The notes: a model not told the origin generated them from the sequence alone. A stretch of 64,000 nt of DNA from Advenella kashmirensis W13003 (GCF_000506985.1 NZ_KI650980.1:186001-250000); one strand, 5' to 3'; counted from the first letter of the stretch, positions 8,341-17,875 are shown. Translations and numbers: made by a program.

Positions 8341-10216
8341 ATTTGGCCCCCAGCATGCTTTGCAACGACTTAGCCAGTCTGAATGCTTCGCGCAGGATAC
8401 GTTTGTCCAGCGCGTTCAGTGTCGCCGGATTGATCTGGTTGGTATAGGGTGTGTCTTTTGCTGCCGATGCGTGATGCAGCTGCATGCGCAGCAACTGTAT
8501 ATACAGGAATGATTCTGCATAGGCATTGATTTGTTCCGGACGCAGACCGGCCTTGGGACCTGCTTCTTTCAGACGCAGGACGGTATTGGTCTGTTCGCTG
8601 CCTGTTTGCAAAGCCAGTATGCGGGCTGCATCCACAAACAGCACGGCCGCCTGGGTTTTCAGATCCAGTGTATCGTCGTGACTGGTGACGAAGTCCCGGA
8701 AAATGCCCAGCGGGGGTCTGCGCGAGAGCGCATTTTGTGTCAGAAAGCGCAGAAAGACCGGGTGCTGACGCAGCGTCTGGTTTAACCATCGCCTTAAGTC
8801 AACCGCCAACTGGCTATCGCCGTCCAGTGATCTGAAGTCAAAGAAGATCGCTGAATGCATGATCCCGCTGGGGTTCGGGTTGCTGATCCAGCTCAAGAAG
8901 CGGTTGCGCCACTCGTCGGTGCTCAGGCACCATTGAGGATTGGATGCCATGATATTGCCCGGGCATAGCGGAAAGCCGCAAGTTGCCAGTGCCTGATTGA
9001 CGTCCTGTGCGAATGCGAGCAGGATCTGGCGCTTTTCTTCGCGCTCTTGCTCACTGTCGGCGTGAAAAATAATACCGTTATCCTGGTCCGTATAGAGCGT
9101 TTGCTCCATGCGTCCCTCGGAACCCAGTGCCAGCCAGCAATAGTCCAGCTGAGCAACTTGCGGGTGCTGCGCACGTATCAGGCGCGACAGCTGGCACAAC
9201 GTCACGTCGTTCAGGGTTGAAATAATCCGCGTAATCTGTTCGACCGCAATGCCCTGGGCCATCATATTGTCGCCAAGCTTGCGAATGTCCTGGCAGCAGG
9301 CCGCCACGTCGTCAATTGATTGCGCTGCCTGCAGGTGCAGGTTGATTTGCCGCAGACTGATCCGTTGCAGGGAGAACAGATCTTTTTCTGACACCATGCC
9401 ATGCAGTTTACCGGTTTCCGGGTCGGCAACGATAATGTGCCTGAACCCATATTTGGCCATGATGAGGGCGGCTTCAGCGGCAGGTGCGGTGGGAGGCAGG
9501 GAAACCGGGTCGGACGTCATATATGAGCTGAACGGGGCGTCCAGATCAGCCTGGGCCAGCGCGACGCGGCTCAGCAGATCCTGAAGAGTGAAAATGCCCT
9601 GCACCTGATGGCTGTCATCAACTGCGATAATGGAACCGACCTGTTGCTCGTTCATACACTGCAATGCGTCGCGCAGTGTTGCTGTCAGGGTGCAGGTGAC
9701 GGGTTCGCGACGTATGAGCGCCTGCAGCGGCATGGTGAGTGCGGGTTGTTCGGCGTGACTGCGGCTGTATTGAGCCTGGATGATTTGTTTGGAATATTCC
9801 AGGAGCAGGGCGGTGCGCTGTTCGCAGTAGTCGCGGAAAACCGGCGAATCATGACGCAATTGCTGAAAGCCGGCCAGCGTGAGTTCATAGACAAAGGTAT
9901 CGGTCGCGGCAACGAACTGACTGCCGGCGGGTCGCCCGGCCAATATGGCGCCGAGTGGAAAACATTCGCCTTCATGCAATTCGAATGTATCGCGGTACTG
10001 ACGGGCAGAACTGGCAAGCTGCTCGGTCTGCACAATACCCTGTTTGACGATATAAAATGTCTGCGGCGCGGGGGCGTTGGCCGGTATGATGACCTCATCC
10101 TTTTCAAAGTAATTGATGGTCAACTGGCTTGCCAGCCTGGCGAGCACGTCGTCCTGCATTGTCTGAAATGGCGGGAAAGCCTTCAGATGCTCAACAATGG
10201 CCCGGTTAAGCTCCAT
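8330..10216 (-). CDS. cNMP-binding / CBS / DUF294 nucleotidyltransferase-like protein
   Basis: A 628-residue multidomain signalling-type protein. In order: a cyclic-nucleotide-binding-like cupin domain (about 1-120), a CBS pair (about 150-270), a GlnD-like nucleotidyltransferase domain with GSEGRMEQTLYTDQDN (about 360-380) and a DUF294 C-terminal helical domain (about 470-615). ATG 10216 was chosen over an in-frame codon at 10243 because GGGGGA lies 6 bases upstream of it. The nucleotidyltransferase motif keeps the G-S and D-x-D residues expected for activity. Ligand and target are unknown. It overlaps the exonuclease gene downstream. Confidence 0.85.
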   Translation of the reverse strand: MELNRAIVEHLKAFPPFQTMQDDVLARLASQLTINYFEKDEVIIPANAPAPQTFYIVKQGIVQTEQLASSARQYRDTFELHEGECFPLGAILAGRPAGSQFVAATDTFVYELTLAGFQQLRHDSPVFRDYCEQRTALLLEYSKQIIQAQYSRSHAEQPALTMPLQALIRREPVTCTLTATLRDALQCMNEQQVGSIIAVDDSHQVQGIFTLQDLLSRVALAQADLDAPFSSYMTSDPVSLPPTAPAAEAALIMAKYGFRHIIVADPETGKLHGMVSEKDLFSLQRISLRQINLHLQAAQSIDDVAACCQDIRKLGDNMMAQGIAVEQITRIISTLNDVTLCQLSRLIRAQHPQVAQLDYCWLALGSEGRMEQTLYTDQDNGIIFHADSEQEREEKRQILLAFAQDVNQALATCGFPLCPGNIMASNPQWCLSTDEWRNRFLSWISNPNPSGIMHSAIFFDFRSLDGDSQLAVDLRRWLNQTLRQHPVFLRFLTQNALSRRPPLGIFRDFVTSHDDTLDLKTQAAVLFVDAARILALQTGSEQTNTVLRLKEAGPKAGLRPEQINAYAESFLYIQLLRMQLHHASAAKDTPYTNQINPATLNALDKRILREAFRLAKSLQSMLGAKYAL

Positions 10217-10280
10217 GTGTGTTCCCCCTGGTCGATATTCCAATGTGCTGGCTGTGGTCGATGGTGCGATGCTTCCTGTG

Positions 10281-10631
10281 TCAGAGATGCATCAGAATAT
10301 TGACCAGGCGGCCGAAGGGATCGCGGACATAGAAACGGCGGACTCCCCAGGGTTCGGTTGCAGGGCCATACTCCGGTTCTATTTGAGCGGCCCGACAGCG
10401 TTGCAGGGCTTGCTCCAAATCGTCTACTTCGATGGATATGTCGGGAACGTCAGTGCCTGATCCGCCTTCGCTGGCGATACTGATCTGGGTACGCATGGTC
10501 TGATCGGTTCCGTAAGTGGCGATCCAGCCATGGTCCATCAGTAGCTCCAGGCCCAGTACGTCCTGATAAAACGTTTTGGCAGCGGACACGTTGGTGCAGG
10601 CAATGTTGGCAACAATACGCTTGACTTTCAT
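10281..10631 (-). CDS. VOC superfamily (glyoxalase/bleomycin-resistance-like) protein
   Basis: A 116-residue single VOC module. The first half has the pattern NIACTNVSAAKTFYQDVLGLEL and the second half has ISIEVDDLEQALQRC and RRFYVRDPFGRLVNIL, typical of this fold. ATG 10631 was chosen because AGGAG lies 8 bases upstream; an ATG at 10637 is too close to it. The family includes lyases, isomerases, dioxygenases and antibiotic-binding proteins, and nothing here fixes the substrate. It stands alone between serB and the CBS/DUF294 gene. Confidence 0.8.
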   Translation of the reverse strand: MKVKRIVANIACTNVSAAKTFYQDVLGLELLMDHGWIATYGTDQTMRTQISIASEGGSGTDVPDISIEVDDLEQALQRCRAAQIEPEYGPATEPWGVRRFYVRDPFGRLVNILMHL

Positions 10632-10711
10632 TCGCATGGCTCCTGTGCTGGCCGCGCTGCGCACATTGAACCGGCATGATTGCCCGGTGTGATTAATGTG
10701 CCAACGCGCGC

Positions 10712-11587
10712 TTATTTGTCCTGACGCAGCGCCTGTATCGCCTCTTTGGTATCGAACCAGTTCAGGATCGCGTCAAGGCCGGCATAGTTGATTTGGAATG
10801 CGGCGGCTTCCCGCAGGACGGGCTTGGCGCGATAGGCAACCGAGTAGGCTGCGTGGCTCAACATGGCCAGATCGTTGGAACCGTCCCCGACTGCGATGCG
10901 CTGGTCGGGTGTCGCGTTCAATGTCTGGGCCAGAGCTTGCAGATGCGCTGCTTTTTTGTTGCCATCTACAATATCGCCATAAACCCGTCCGGTCAAGCGG
11001 CCATGATCCACTTCCAGGAAATTGGCGTGTGCACTGTCCAGCCCCAGGCGCGCACGCAGTTTTTCGGTGAAAAACGTAAAGCCGCCAGACACCACCATGA
11101 CATGGACGCCGGCCGCTTTCATGGTGCGAATCAGTTTTTCGGCACCGGTATTCAGTTGTAATCTTTCGTTGTAAACGCGCAGAAGGTCAGCTTCGGCAAC
11201 GCCCTGAAGCAAGGCGACGCGCCGCCGCAGGCTTTCGCTGAAATCGGTGATTTCACCGCGCATGGCTGCTTCGGTAATGGCAGAGACCTCGGTTTTTTTG
11301 CCGACCATATCGGCGATTTCATCAATACATTCGATATTGATCAGGGTCGAATCCATGTCCATCGCCAGAATTTTCATTTCATGCAAGGGGCGAATCCTTT
11401 CAAGCGGTCCGATGTCTACATGCTTGGCAGCCGCCCACTGCCGGACTTCGGGCAATGCAGCCGGGTCGATATCCTCCAGACGCATGGCGCTGGCGTTCAG
11501 CGGGGTGATACGATTGGCGCTGACCAGCGCTGCGGCCTGTTCGATCAGGTCATGACGGATGCCGGGCGCTTGAAGAACGAGATGCAT
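10712..11587 (-). CDS. serB: Phosphoserine phosphatase
   Basis: A 291-residue HAD-family enzyme for the last step of serine synthesis, phosphoserine to serine. The catalytic aspartates D77 and D79 are in AMDMDSTLINIECIDEIAD. Motif II (VVSGGFTFFTEKL) and motif III (AVGDGSNDLAMLSHA) follow. The N-terminal 70 residues correspond to the regulatory extension found in proteobacterial SerB. It lies 43 bases downstream of mfd on the same strand. Confidence 0.96.
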   Translation of the reverse strand: MHLVLQAPGIRHDLIEQAAALVSANRITPLNASAMRLEDIDPAALPEVRQWAAAKHVDIGPLERIRPLHEMKILAMDMDSTLINIECIDEIADMVGKKTEVSAITEAAMRGEITDFSESLRRRVALLQGVAEADLLRVYNERLQLNTGAEKLIRTMKAAGVHVMVVSGGFTFFTEKLRARLGLDSAHANFLEVDHGRLTGRVYGDIVDGNKKAAHLQALAQTLNATPDQRIAVGDGSNDLAMLSHAAYSVAYRAKPVLREAAAFQINYAGLDAILNWFDTKEAIQALRQDK

Positions 11588-11630
11588 AATAAAAAAATCC
11601 AGGTGCAGGAAAATAAAAAGAGTCTGAAGG

Positions 11631-14600
11631 TCAGGCTGCGAGCGTTTTGAGCAGCAGGCGAATGGTGTCGATCCGGCGATTGATATCGGGCATGTTGTTC
11701 AGTTCAATACGCAGTTTGTCGGCGCCTGAAAAACGGATGTGTTTCTGCTTTTGTACCAGCTCGATCATTTTGAGCGGATCGGCCGTGGTTTTGGGGCCGA
11801 AAACCAGCAGGGCCTGTTCGTCGCTGATATCCACTTTGATGATACCCAGCGCTTCGGCCAGAATCCGCAAGCGGTGCGTGGCAATCAGCATGCGGGCCGG
11901 GTCAGGCATTTTGCCGAAGCGATCAGTCAGTTCTTCCTGAATGGCCAGCAAATCGTCTTCGGTTTTGGCATGGGCCAGCTGTTTATACAGCGACAGGCGG
12001 GCGTGAATATCGGTGCAGTAGTCCGCCGGCAGCAGGGCCGAGGTGTGCAGCTTGACTTCGCAGACGGCATTGAACGGCGTTTCCAGATCGGGCTCTTCGC
12101 CGGCTTTCAGGGCGCGGACCGCTTCGTTCAGCAAGTCGCTGTACATGGTGAAACCGATTTCGTTGATGTTGCCTGATTGCGATTCGCCCAGCACTTCGCC
12201 GGTGCCGCGGATTTCCAGATCGTGCATGGCCAGAAAGAAACCGGATCCCAATTCTTCCATGGACTGGATGGCTTCAAGCCGTTTTTTTGCGTTGCTGGTA
12301 ATGGCATCTTCACCGGGCGTCAGCAGATAGGCGTAGGCCTGATGGTGAGAGCGACCCACACGGCCGCGCAATTGATGCAATTGCGCCAGGCCCAGCCCGT
12401 CGGCACGGTGAATGATAATGGTGTTGGCACTGGGCACGTCAATGCCGGTTTCGATGATGGTGGTGCACAACAGGATGTTGAATCGTTGCTGGTAGAAGCC
12501 CTTCATGATTTCTTCCAGCTCGCGCTCTGGCATCTGGCCATGGGCAACGGCAATACGTGCTTCGGGCAACAGTTCTTCCAGGCGTGCGCGACGGTTTTGA
12601 ATGGTTTCTACTTCGTTGTGCAGAAAATAAACCTGGCCGCCGCGCTTGAGTTCACGCAGGGCGGCTTCGCGAATGGTGCTGCCGTCTTCGCGTCGTACGA
12701 ATGTCTTGATGGCCAGGCGTTTTTGCGGCGCCGTGGCAATCACGGAAAAATCACGGATGCCTTCGAGCGACATGCCCAGCGTGCGCGGGATGGGAGTGGC
12801 GGTCAGCGTGAGAATATCCACTTCCGAACGCAAGGCCTTGAGTGCTTCTTTCTGGCGCACGCCAAAGCGGTGTTCCTCGTCGATAATGACGAGACCCAGA
12901 CGCTTGAATTTGACTTCCTTGCCCAGCAGCTTATGTGTGCCGATGACGATGTCCACGGTGCCGGCTTCCAGCCCTTCGAGCGCCGCCTTCACTTCCCTTG
13001 TGCTGCGAAAGCGCGAGAGCTCAGCCACGCGCACCGGCCAGTCGGCAAAGCGGTCGGCAAAGGTCTGGGCATGTTGCTCGGCCAGCAGGGTAGTGGGGCA
13101 AAGCAGGGCGACCTGCTTGCCATTGGCGACGCAAAGAAAGGCGGCGCGCAAAGCGACCTCGGTTTTGCCGAAACCCACGTCGCCGCAAACCAGGCGATCC
13201 ATGGGCTTGCCCGAGGTCATATCGCCGATGACTGCGTCGATTGCGGCCTGCTGGTCTGCGGTCTCTTCAAAGCCAAAGCCTTCAACGAAAGTCTGGTAAT
13301 CGGAGAACGGCAGCTTGAAAGAGAACCCTTCGCGCGCGGCGCGCAAGGCGTACAGGGCCAGCAACTCAGCGGCGGCATCGCGGATCTGTTTGGCGGCTTT
13401 CTTGCGGGCGCGGTCCCATTGTCCCGAACCCAGTTGGTGCAAGGGGGCATGTTCCGGGTCCGTGCCGCTATAGCGTGAAATCACATGCAATTGCGAAACG
13501 GGAACGTACAGCGTGCTGTTGCCTGAGTATTGCAGGTGCAATAGCTCGATATCGCCTTCGCCCAGGTCCATGGTGACCAGGCCATGATAGCGCCCGATGC
13601 CGTATTGCACGTGTACGACCGGGTCGCCTTCGCGCAGTTCTGACAAATCGCGCACCATGGCGTCGACATTGCTACTGCGTTCCTGTTTCTTGCGCCGGCG
13701 CTGGGCCACCGAGGCCGAGCCGGGGTACAGATCATTTTCCGTGACCAGGCACAGCTGCCTGTCGTGAATAATGAAACCGGTGTTCAGTGGGGCAATGGCA
13801 ATACCAAAATCAATATCCGAATCGATAAAGTCCTGGAGATTGTCAAAGGCCGCTGCCGGTTCCAGATGCTGTTCGCGCAGCAATTGCAGCAGCGTTTCGC
13901 GGCGGCCGGCCGAGTCGGCACAGAGCAGCAGGCGCTGTTCCCCACGATCCAGCCAGCTGCGCAGGCGCTGGAAAGGATCGTCATGGCGTCTGAGTACCGC
14001 AATGTCGGGCGCCGGGGCAAACGCGGGGTTGGGCGTTTTTTCATCCAGGTGCAGGCGCGCAAAGGATTTGAGGTGCACGAAGAACTGCTCTTCGGAAAGA
14101 AACAAGTGTTCGGGCGGCAGAACCGGGCGCTCGCGGTCGCTTTTGAGAAACCGATAGCGACTGCGGGTGTCTTCGTAAAAGCGCAGGATGGCTTCTTCTA
14201 TATTGCCGACCGTCAGCGTGATGGTTTCGGGGCGCAGATAGTCGAAGAGCGTGGCGGTGTCGTCAAAGAACAGCGGCAGATAATACTCGATACCGGCAAA
14301 GGCAATGCCATTGCCGACGTCTTTGTAGGGGACGGCACGCGAGGGATCGCCTTCGAACAGATCCCGAAAGCGCGAGCGAAAATGGTTGCGGGCCGCTTCG
14401 TCCATGGGAAATTCGCGACCGGGCAGCAATTGCACGTCGTTGACAGGGTACAGGCTGCGCTGGGTGTCCATGTCAAAGCTGCGGATCGATTCGATTTCAT
14501 CGTCGAAAAGATCAATTCGGTACGGCAGCACCGACCCCATGGGGAACAGGTCGATGAGTCCGCCGCGAATACAGAATTCCCCGGGGGCCGCAACCTGGGA

Positions 14601-15068
14601 CACATGCGCGTAGTTGGCCAGCGTCAGCTGGTCGCGCAACGCTTGTTCATCCAGCCGGTCGCCTTTTTTGAAGGAAAACGAATAGGCTGCCAGAAAGGAC
14701 GTGGGCGCAAGGCGATAAAGGGCGGTGGTGACCGGTACTGTCAGGACATCTACATTGCCCTGCATGAGCGCGGACAGGGTTTTGAGCCTTTCGGAGATCA
14801 GGTCCTGGTGCGGCGAGAAACCGTCATAGGGAAGGGTTTCCCAATCGGGAAACTGACGCACCCGCAGCTTGGGGTCAAACAGCACAACTTCATCGTGCAG
14901 TCGTTGTGCCTGCAGCGGATCGGCGCATAACAACACCAGGGGTTTGCCGGCAGCGCGCGCAAGGGCCGCAGCCAGCCAGGCGTCACCCGAGCCGGGCGGG
15001 CGCGGATAGCTGTAGCGTTGACCGGGTTTGAGCGCGTTCAGAAGGGGGGCAAGGGTGGTGTTAGACAC
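11631..15068 (-). CDS. mfd: Transcription-repair coupling factor
   Basis: A 1145-residue ATP-dependent translocase that removes stalled RNA polymerase and recruits the UvrABC excision system. Visible parts are the UvrB-like N terminus, the RNA-polymerase interaction domain around GDPVVHVQYGIGRYHGL (about 485-540), Walker A GDVGFGKTE (about 630), DEEH box IIDEEHRFGVRQKE (about 730), TATPIPRTL, helicase motif VI QLRGRVGRS, and the C-terminal TRCF domain. The start codon is GTG at 15068 (first residues SNTTLAPLL), with no strong ribosome binding site. serB follows on the same strand. Confidence 0.97.
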   Translation of the reverse strand: MSNTTLAPLLNALKPGQRYSYPRPPGSGDAWLAAALARAAGKPLVLLCADPLQAQRLHDEVVLFDPKLRVRQFPDWETLPYDGFSPHQDLISERLKTLSALMQGNVDVLTVPVTTALYRLAPTSFLAAYSFSFKKGDRLDEQALRDQLTLANYAHVSQVAAPGEFCIRGGLIDLFPMGSVLPYRIDLFDDEIESIRSFDMDTQRSLYPVNDVQLLPGREFPMDEAARNHFRSRFRDLFEGDPSRAVPYKDVGNGIAFAGIEYYLPLFFDDTATLFDYLRPETITLTVGNIEEAILRFYEDTRSRYRFLKSDRERPVLPPEHLFLSEEQFFVHLKSFARLHLDEKTPNPAFAPAPDIAVLRRHDDPFQRLRSWLDRGEQRLLLCADSAGRRETLLQLLREQHLEPAAAFDNLQDFIDSDIDFGIAIAPLNTGFIIHDRQLCLVTENDLYPGSASVAQRRRKKQERSSNVDAMVRDLSELREGDPVVHVQYGIGRYHGLVTMDLGEGDIELLHLQYSGNSTLYVPVSQLHVISRYSGTDPEHAPLHQLGSGQWDRARKKAAKQIRDAAAELLALYALRAAREGFSFKLPFSDYQTFVEGFGFEETADQQAAIDAVIGDMTSGKPMDRLVCGDVGFGKTEVALRAAFLCVANGKQVALLCPTTLLAEQHAQTFADRFADWPVRVAELSRFRSTREVKAALEGLEAGTVDIVIGTHKLLGKEVKFKRLGLVIIDEEHRFGVRQKEALKALRSEVDILTLTATPIPRTLGMSLEGIRDFSVIATAPQKRLAIKTFVRREDGSTIREAALRELKRGGQVYFLHNEVETIQNRRARLEELLPEARIAVAHGQMPERELEEIMKGFYQQRFNILLCTTIIETGIDVPSANTIIIHRADGLGLAQLHQLRGRVGRSHHQAYAYLLTPGEDAITSNAKKRLEAIQSMEELGSGFFLAMHDLEIRGTGEVLGESQSGNINEIGFTMYSDLLNEAVRALKAGEEPDLETPFNAVCEVKLHTSALLPADYCTDIHARLSLYKQLAHAKTEDDLLAIQEELTDRFGKMPDPARMLIATHRLRILAEALGIIKVDISDEQALLVFGPKTTADPLKMIELVQKQKHIRFSGADKLRIELNNMPDINRRIDTIRLLLKTLAA

Positions 15069-15213
15069 AAGGACGGAAGCTGGGAATCGAATCTGTCCAT
15101 TTTATCAGAAGCGGGGATTCGTCGTCGCTACGCGAATGATGCAAGACAAGAGCGCCCACAGACGCAGGATCGGTGCTTCGGTGGCGTTTTACATGGGCAG
15201 ACACTCGATGGAA

Positions 15214-15257
15214 GTATGTAAGTCCATACATACACTTAATAGTAAGGACTCACTTAC
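15214..15257. promoter_or_regulatory. Two palindromes in the mfd-ispD gap, candidate operator
   Basis: GTATGTA-N6-TACATAC at 15214-15233 and GTAAG-N6-CTTAC at 15242-15257, with centres 26 bases apart. The N6 spacing in both, and the shared short GTA/TAC halves, look like tandem sites for a dimeric TetR- or MarR-type repressor. They lie 59-102 bases before the ispD start in a divergent intergenic region. No cognate regulator is adjacent, so this is sequence evidence only. Confidence 0.4.
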
Positions 15258-15315
15258 ACATGATATTATCCGCCATACGAAATACGATGAATGCCGGGCG
15301 GATCCGGTCTATTTT

Positions 15316-16032
15316 ATGTCTGACACCCTCTTTGCAATTATTCCAGCCGGTGGCATCGGCGCGCGTGCTGTGACTGCTGACCGGCAGATTCCCAAACAGT
15401 ACTGCACCATCAATGGTGTGGCTATGCTGGCGCAGGCGGTAGCAGCGCTGCAGAGGGATAGCCGGGTCAGCTCGGTGCATATCGGTGTGACGGCCGAGGA
15501 TAGCTGGATCGATCAATTGGACCTGGGCGCTCGCGTGCATATCCATCGCGTTGCCGGTGCTACACGTGCCCTGACGGTGATCGGTACGCTACAGGCGGCA
15601 CTGGCGCAGGAGGGCTTGCAGGAGGCTCGCGAACAGGCCTGGGCACTGGTGCATGATGCTGCCAGACCAGGTTTGCAGCCGGCCTCCCTGACGGCATTGA
15701 TCGATACCTGCCTGGCGCAACAAAAAGGCGGCCTGCTGGCCATGCCCGTGCCGGATACCGTCAAACTGGCGACTGTGGATGAGCAGCAGCAGGTGTGTGC
15801 GTTGCGTACCGTGCCGCGCGAGGGCCTTTGGCTGGCGCAGACGCCGCAAATGTTTCCAGCCCGGGCGCTATTGGCGGCGCTCAGGGCGGGTGTGTGCGAA
15901 GGCCTGGACATCACCGACGAAGCCTCCGCCATGGAAGCTGCAGGTGTGCAGCCATTGCTGGTCCGGGGCTCGACAGAAAACATGAAAGTGACCTGGCCAG
16001 CCGACTTTGCCATGATGGAAAAGTGGCTGTAA
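15316..16032 (+). CDS. ispD: 2-C-methyl-D-erythritol 4-phosphate cytidylyltransferase
   Basis: A 238-residue enzyme that couples MEP to CTP, forming CDP-methylerythritol in the MEP isoprenoid pathway. The nucleotide-binding start IIPAGGIGAR (8-17) and PKQY (26-29) are present. Later VHDAARP and ITDEASAMEAAG match the family. The frame is open upstream to 15028, but family length and the IIPAGG position support ATG 15316. ispF, a later step of the same pathway, follows 133 bases downstream. Confidence 0.95.
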   Translation: MSDTLFAIIPAGGIGARAVTADRQIPKQYCTINGVAMLAQAVAALQRDSRVSSVHIGVTAEDSWIDQLDLGARVHIHRVAGATRALTVIGTLQAALAQEGLQEAREQAWALVHDAARPGLQPASLTALIDTCLAQQKGGLLAMPVPDTVKLATVDEQQQVCALRTVPREGLWLAQTPQMFPARALLAALRAGVCEGLDITDEASAMEAAGVQPLLVRGSTENMKVTWPADFAMMEKWL

Positions 16033-16165
16033 GCAGGCAAGGTCGCGTTTCGATAGATTCAGTAGTGATCAGGACAAATCACATGCATAACCGGACCATG
16101 AAGCGATCAGGTGGCAGCTTGCGGTTTGAACAGGGATGTATTCAGGATAAAAAGAGGGAGTTCGT

Positions 16166-16648
16166 ATGACAATTGGCTTACGGGTCGGGCAGGGCTTTGA
16201 TGTACACGCGCTGCAGGAAGGGCGGCCGCTCATACTGGGCGGCGTGACGATTCCGCATACGCATGGTTTGATGGGGCATTCGGACGCCGATGCGCTGTTG
16301 CATGCAATCACCGATGCCATACTGGGCGCGGCCGCGCTGGGCGATATCGGCCGGTTGTTCCCGGATACCGACCCTGCTTTCAAAGGCAGCGACAGCCGGG
16401 TGTTATTGCGCGAAGCTTACCGGCGGGTGCGTGACGCCGGCTGGACGGTCGTGAACGTGGATGCCACGATCCATGCTCAGGCGCCAAAGATTATGCCGTT
16501 TGCCCAGGCCATGGTGGACAATATTGCCAGCGACCTGGGGCTGGATGTCACCTGCGTAAACGTCAAAGGCAAGACCAACGAACATCTGGGCTATCTGGGC
16601 AGAAAGGAAGGCATTGCGGCCACGGCCGTGGCATTGCTGACCCGCTAA
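16166..16648 (+). CDS. ispF: 2-C-methyl-D-erythritol 2,4-cyclodiphosphate synthase
   Basis: A 160-residue zinc enzyme that forms the cyclic diphosphate of the MEP pathway. Metal ligands D12, H14 and H46 are visible in GFDVHAL and [14 protein letters not shown]. The C-terminal part has [17 protein letters not shown], which matches the conserved cytidine-contacting region. AGGGAG lies upstream of the start. The length is normal for the trimeric enzyme. It is probably expressed with ispD. Confidence 0.97.
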   Translation: MTIGLRVGQGFDVHALQEGRPLILGGVTIPHTHGLMGHSDADALLHAITDAILGAAALGDIGRLFPDTDPAFKGSDSRVLLREAYRRVRDAGWTVVNVDATIHAQAPKIMPFAQAMVDNIASDLGLDVTCVNVKGKTNEHLGYLGRKEGIAATAVALLTR

Positions 16649-16678
16649 AAAAAATGCCGTGACGCAATGGCCACGGCA
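16646..16678 (-). terminator. Intrinsic terminator after ahpD
   Basis: Stem TGCCGTG (16655-16661) and CACGGCA (16672-16678). Read on the minus strand it is followed by eight or nine T residues (16646-16654), which is the canonical form for stopping ahpC-ahpD transcription 20 bases beyond the ahpD stop. On the plus strand there is no T-run after it, so ispF termination here is doubtful. Confidence 0.8.
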
Positions 16679-16698
16679 CAACCAGTTCGGGGTCTGGT

Positions 16699-17217
16699 TT
16701 ATTTTCCGGTCGCCGTCAGGGCAAGGGCTGCAGCATTGACGACAGCGGCAATGCGTCCCGCATCGCGCAGTTGCTCAATGCTGAAACCCGCTTTTTTCAG
16801 ATTGTCAAAATGCGACTTTACGCAAAAATGACATTTGCCGACGATAGAGGCAGCCAGGGCGAACAATTCAAAACGATCCTGCTCGATCCCGCCATGTGAA
16901 GAATAGGCATTCATGCGCAAGAGCGGGGGCAGTGTTTTGAGTTGGCTGTCGCCGGTCATTTCCACGTACGGATACCAGATATTGTTCATGCCCATCAGGG
17001 CAGCCGCAGTCAGTACGCCATTGGCATCTTCGTCCGACAGACCGGACTTGAACTGTTCAATCAGAAACGGATTCTTGGCCGCAAAGGCGGCGGCAAGCGC
17101 GACCCCGACCGCATCAGCGGGCTTGAGCGAGGAGCGGGCAATGGTGCCATCCAGATTCAGACGGATATCCTTGGCCCAGTCGGGGATCTCATTCTTAATC
17201 GCGGTTAGAAATTCCAT
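16699..17217 (-). CDS. ahpD: Alkyl hydroperoxide reductase D (carboxymuconolactone decarboxylase family)
   Basis: A 172-residue all-helical disulfide reductase that regenerates AhpC. The active site CHFCVKSH gives C129, C132 and H136, matching the CxxCxxxH relay of AhpD. It lies 56 bases downstream of ahpC on the same strand, and this pairing is how AhpD-dependent peroxiredoxin systems are usually encoded in place of AhpF. A good intrinsic terminator follows. Confidence 0.94.
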   Translation of the reverse strand: MEFLTAIKNEIPDWAKDIRLNLDGTIARSSLKPADAVGVALAAAFAAKNPFLIEQFKSGLSDEDANGVLTAAALMGMNNIWYPYVEMTGDSQLKTLPPLLRMNAYSSHGGIEQDRFELFALAASIVGKCHFCVKSHFDNLKKAGFSIEQLRDAGRIAAVVNAAALALTATGK

Positions 17218-17273
17218 AGTTTTTCTCTATCAAAAAGAGGTTTAAAAACCCGGCGAACCGGGTTGAATACAGA

Positions 17274-17822
17274 TTACAGTGTATCGCCACCGGCAGAGCG
17301 GTTGCAAGGGCACAGTTCGTCTGTCTGCAGACCGTCCAGAATACGCAGGACTTCTTCAGGGCTGCGGCCGACGTTCAGGTTGTTGACGGAAACGTGCTGA
17401 ATGACGTTGTCCGGGTCTACGATAAATGTGGCACGAAGCGCAACGCCTTCATTGCGTTCACGCACACCCAACTGGTCGATCAGCGAACCGGTAGAATCGG
17501 CGAAAGAGTAATGACCCAGTTTGTTCAGATCCGGGTGTTCACGGCGCCATGCCAGTTTGCAGAATTCGTTGTCGACAGACCCACCCATCAGGACGGCGTC
17601 ACGGTCTTCAAAGTCTTTGGCCAGGTTGTTGAAGCCAACGATTTCAGTAGGACATACGAAAGTGAAATCTTTCGGATAAAAGTAGATCACTTTCCATTTT
17701 CCGGGGAAAGAGGATTCTGTAATGTCTTCGAATGCAGATACGCCGTTTTCTTCGTGGTTGTTGAAACCAGGTTTGACGCCGACAACTTTGAACGATTCGA
17801 GCTTTTCACCAACTGTTTTCAT
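17274..17822 (-). CDS. ahpC: Peroxiredoxin AhpC
   Basis: A 182-residue 2-Cys peroxiredoxin that reduces hydrogen and organic peroxides. The peroxidatic cysteine is C57 in DFTFVCPTEIVGF. The C-terminal CPCN supplies C171 and C173, one of which should be the resolving cysteine. It resembles the AhpD-dependent form, and ahpD is the next gene. A candidate sigma-70 promoter lies at 17959-17986, giving a leader of about 130 bases with two hairpins. OxyR control is likely by family habit, but the match to an OxyR site is only partial. Confidence 0.95.
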   Translation of the reverse strand: MKTVGEKLESFKVVGVKPGFNNHEENGVSAFEDITESSFPGKWKVIYFYPKDFTFVCPTEIVGFNNLAKDFEDRDAVLMGGSVDNEFCKLAWRREHPDLNKLGHYSFADSTGSLIDQLGVRERNEGVALRATFIVDPDNVIQHVSVNNLNVGRSPEEVLRILDGLQTDELCPCNRSAGGDTL

Positions 17823-17875
17823 AACTGTTCCTCATAAGTAGTTGAACACCCGCCCGGACAAGCCAGGCCTGCTTA

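Noticed and set aside
12177-14930. Open frames of 433 and 388 codons antisense to mfd
   Set aside because: The composition is explained by the opposite mfd frame, which contains complete helicase motifs. The antisense frames show no domains.
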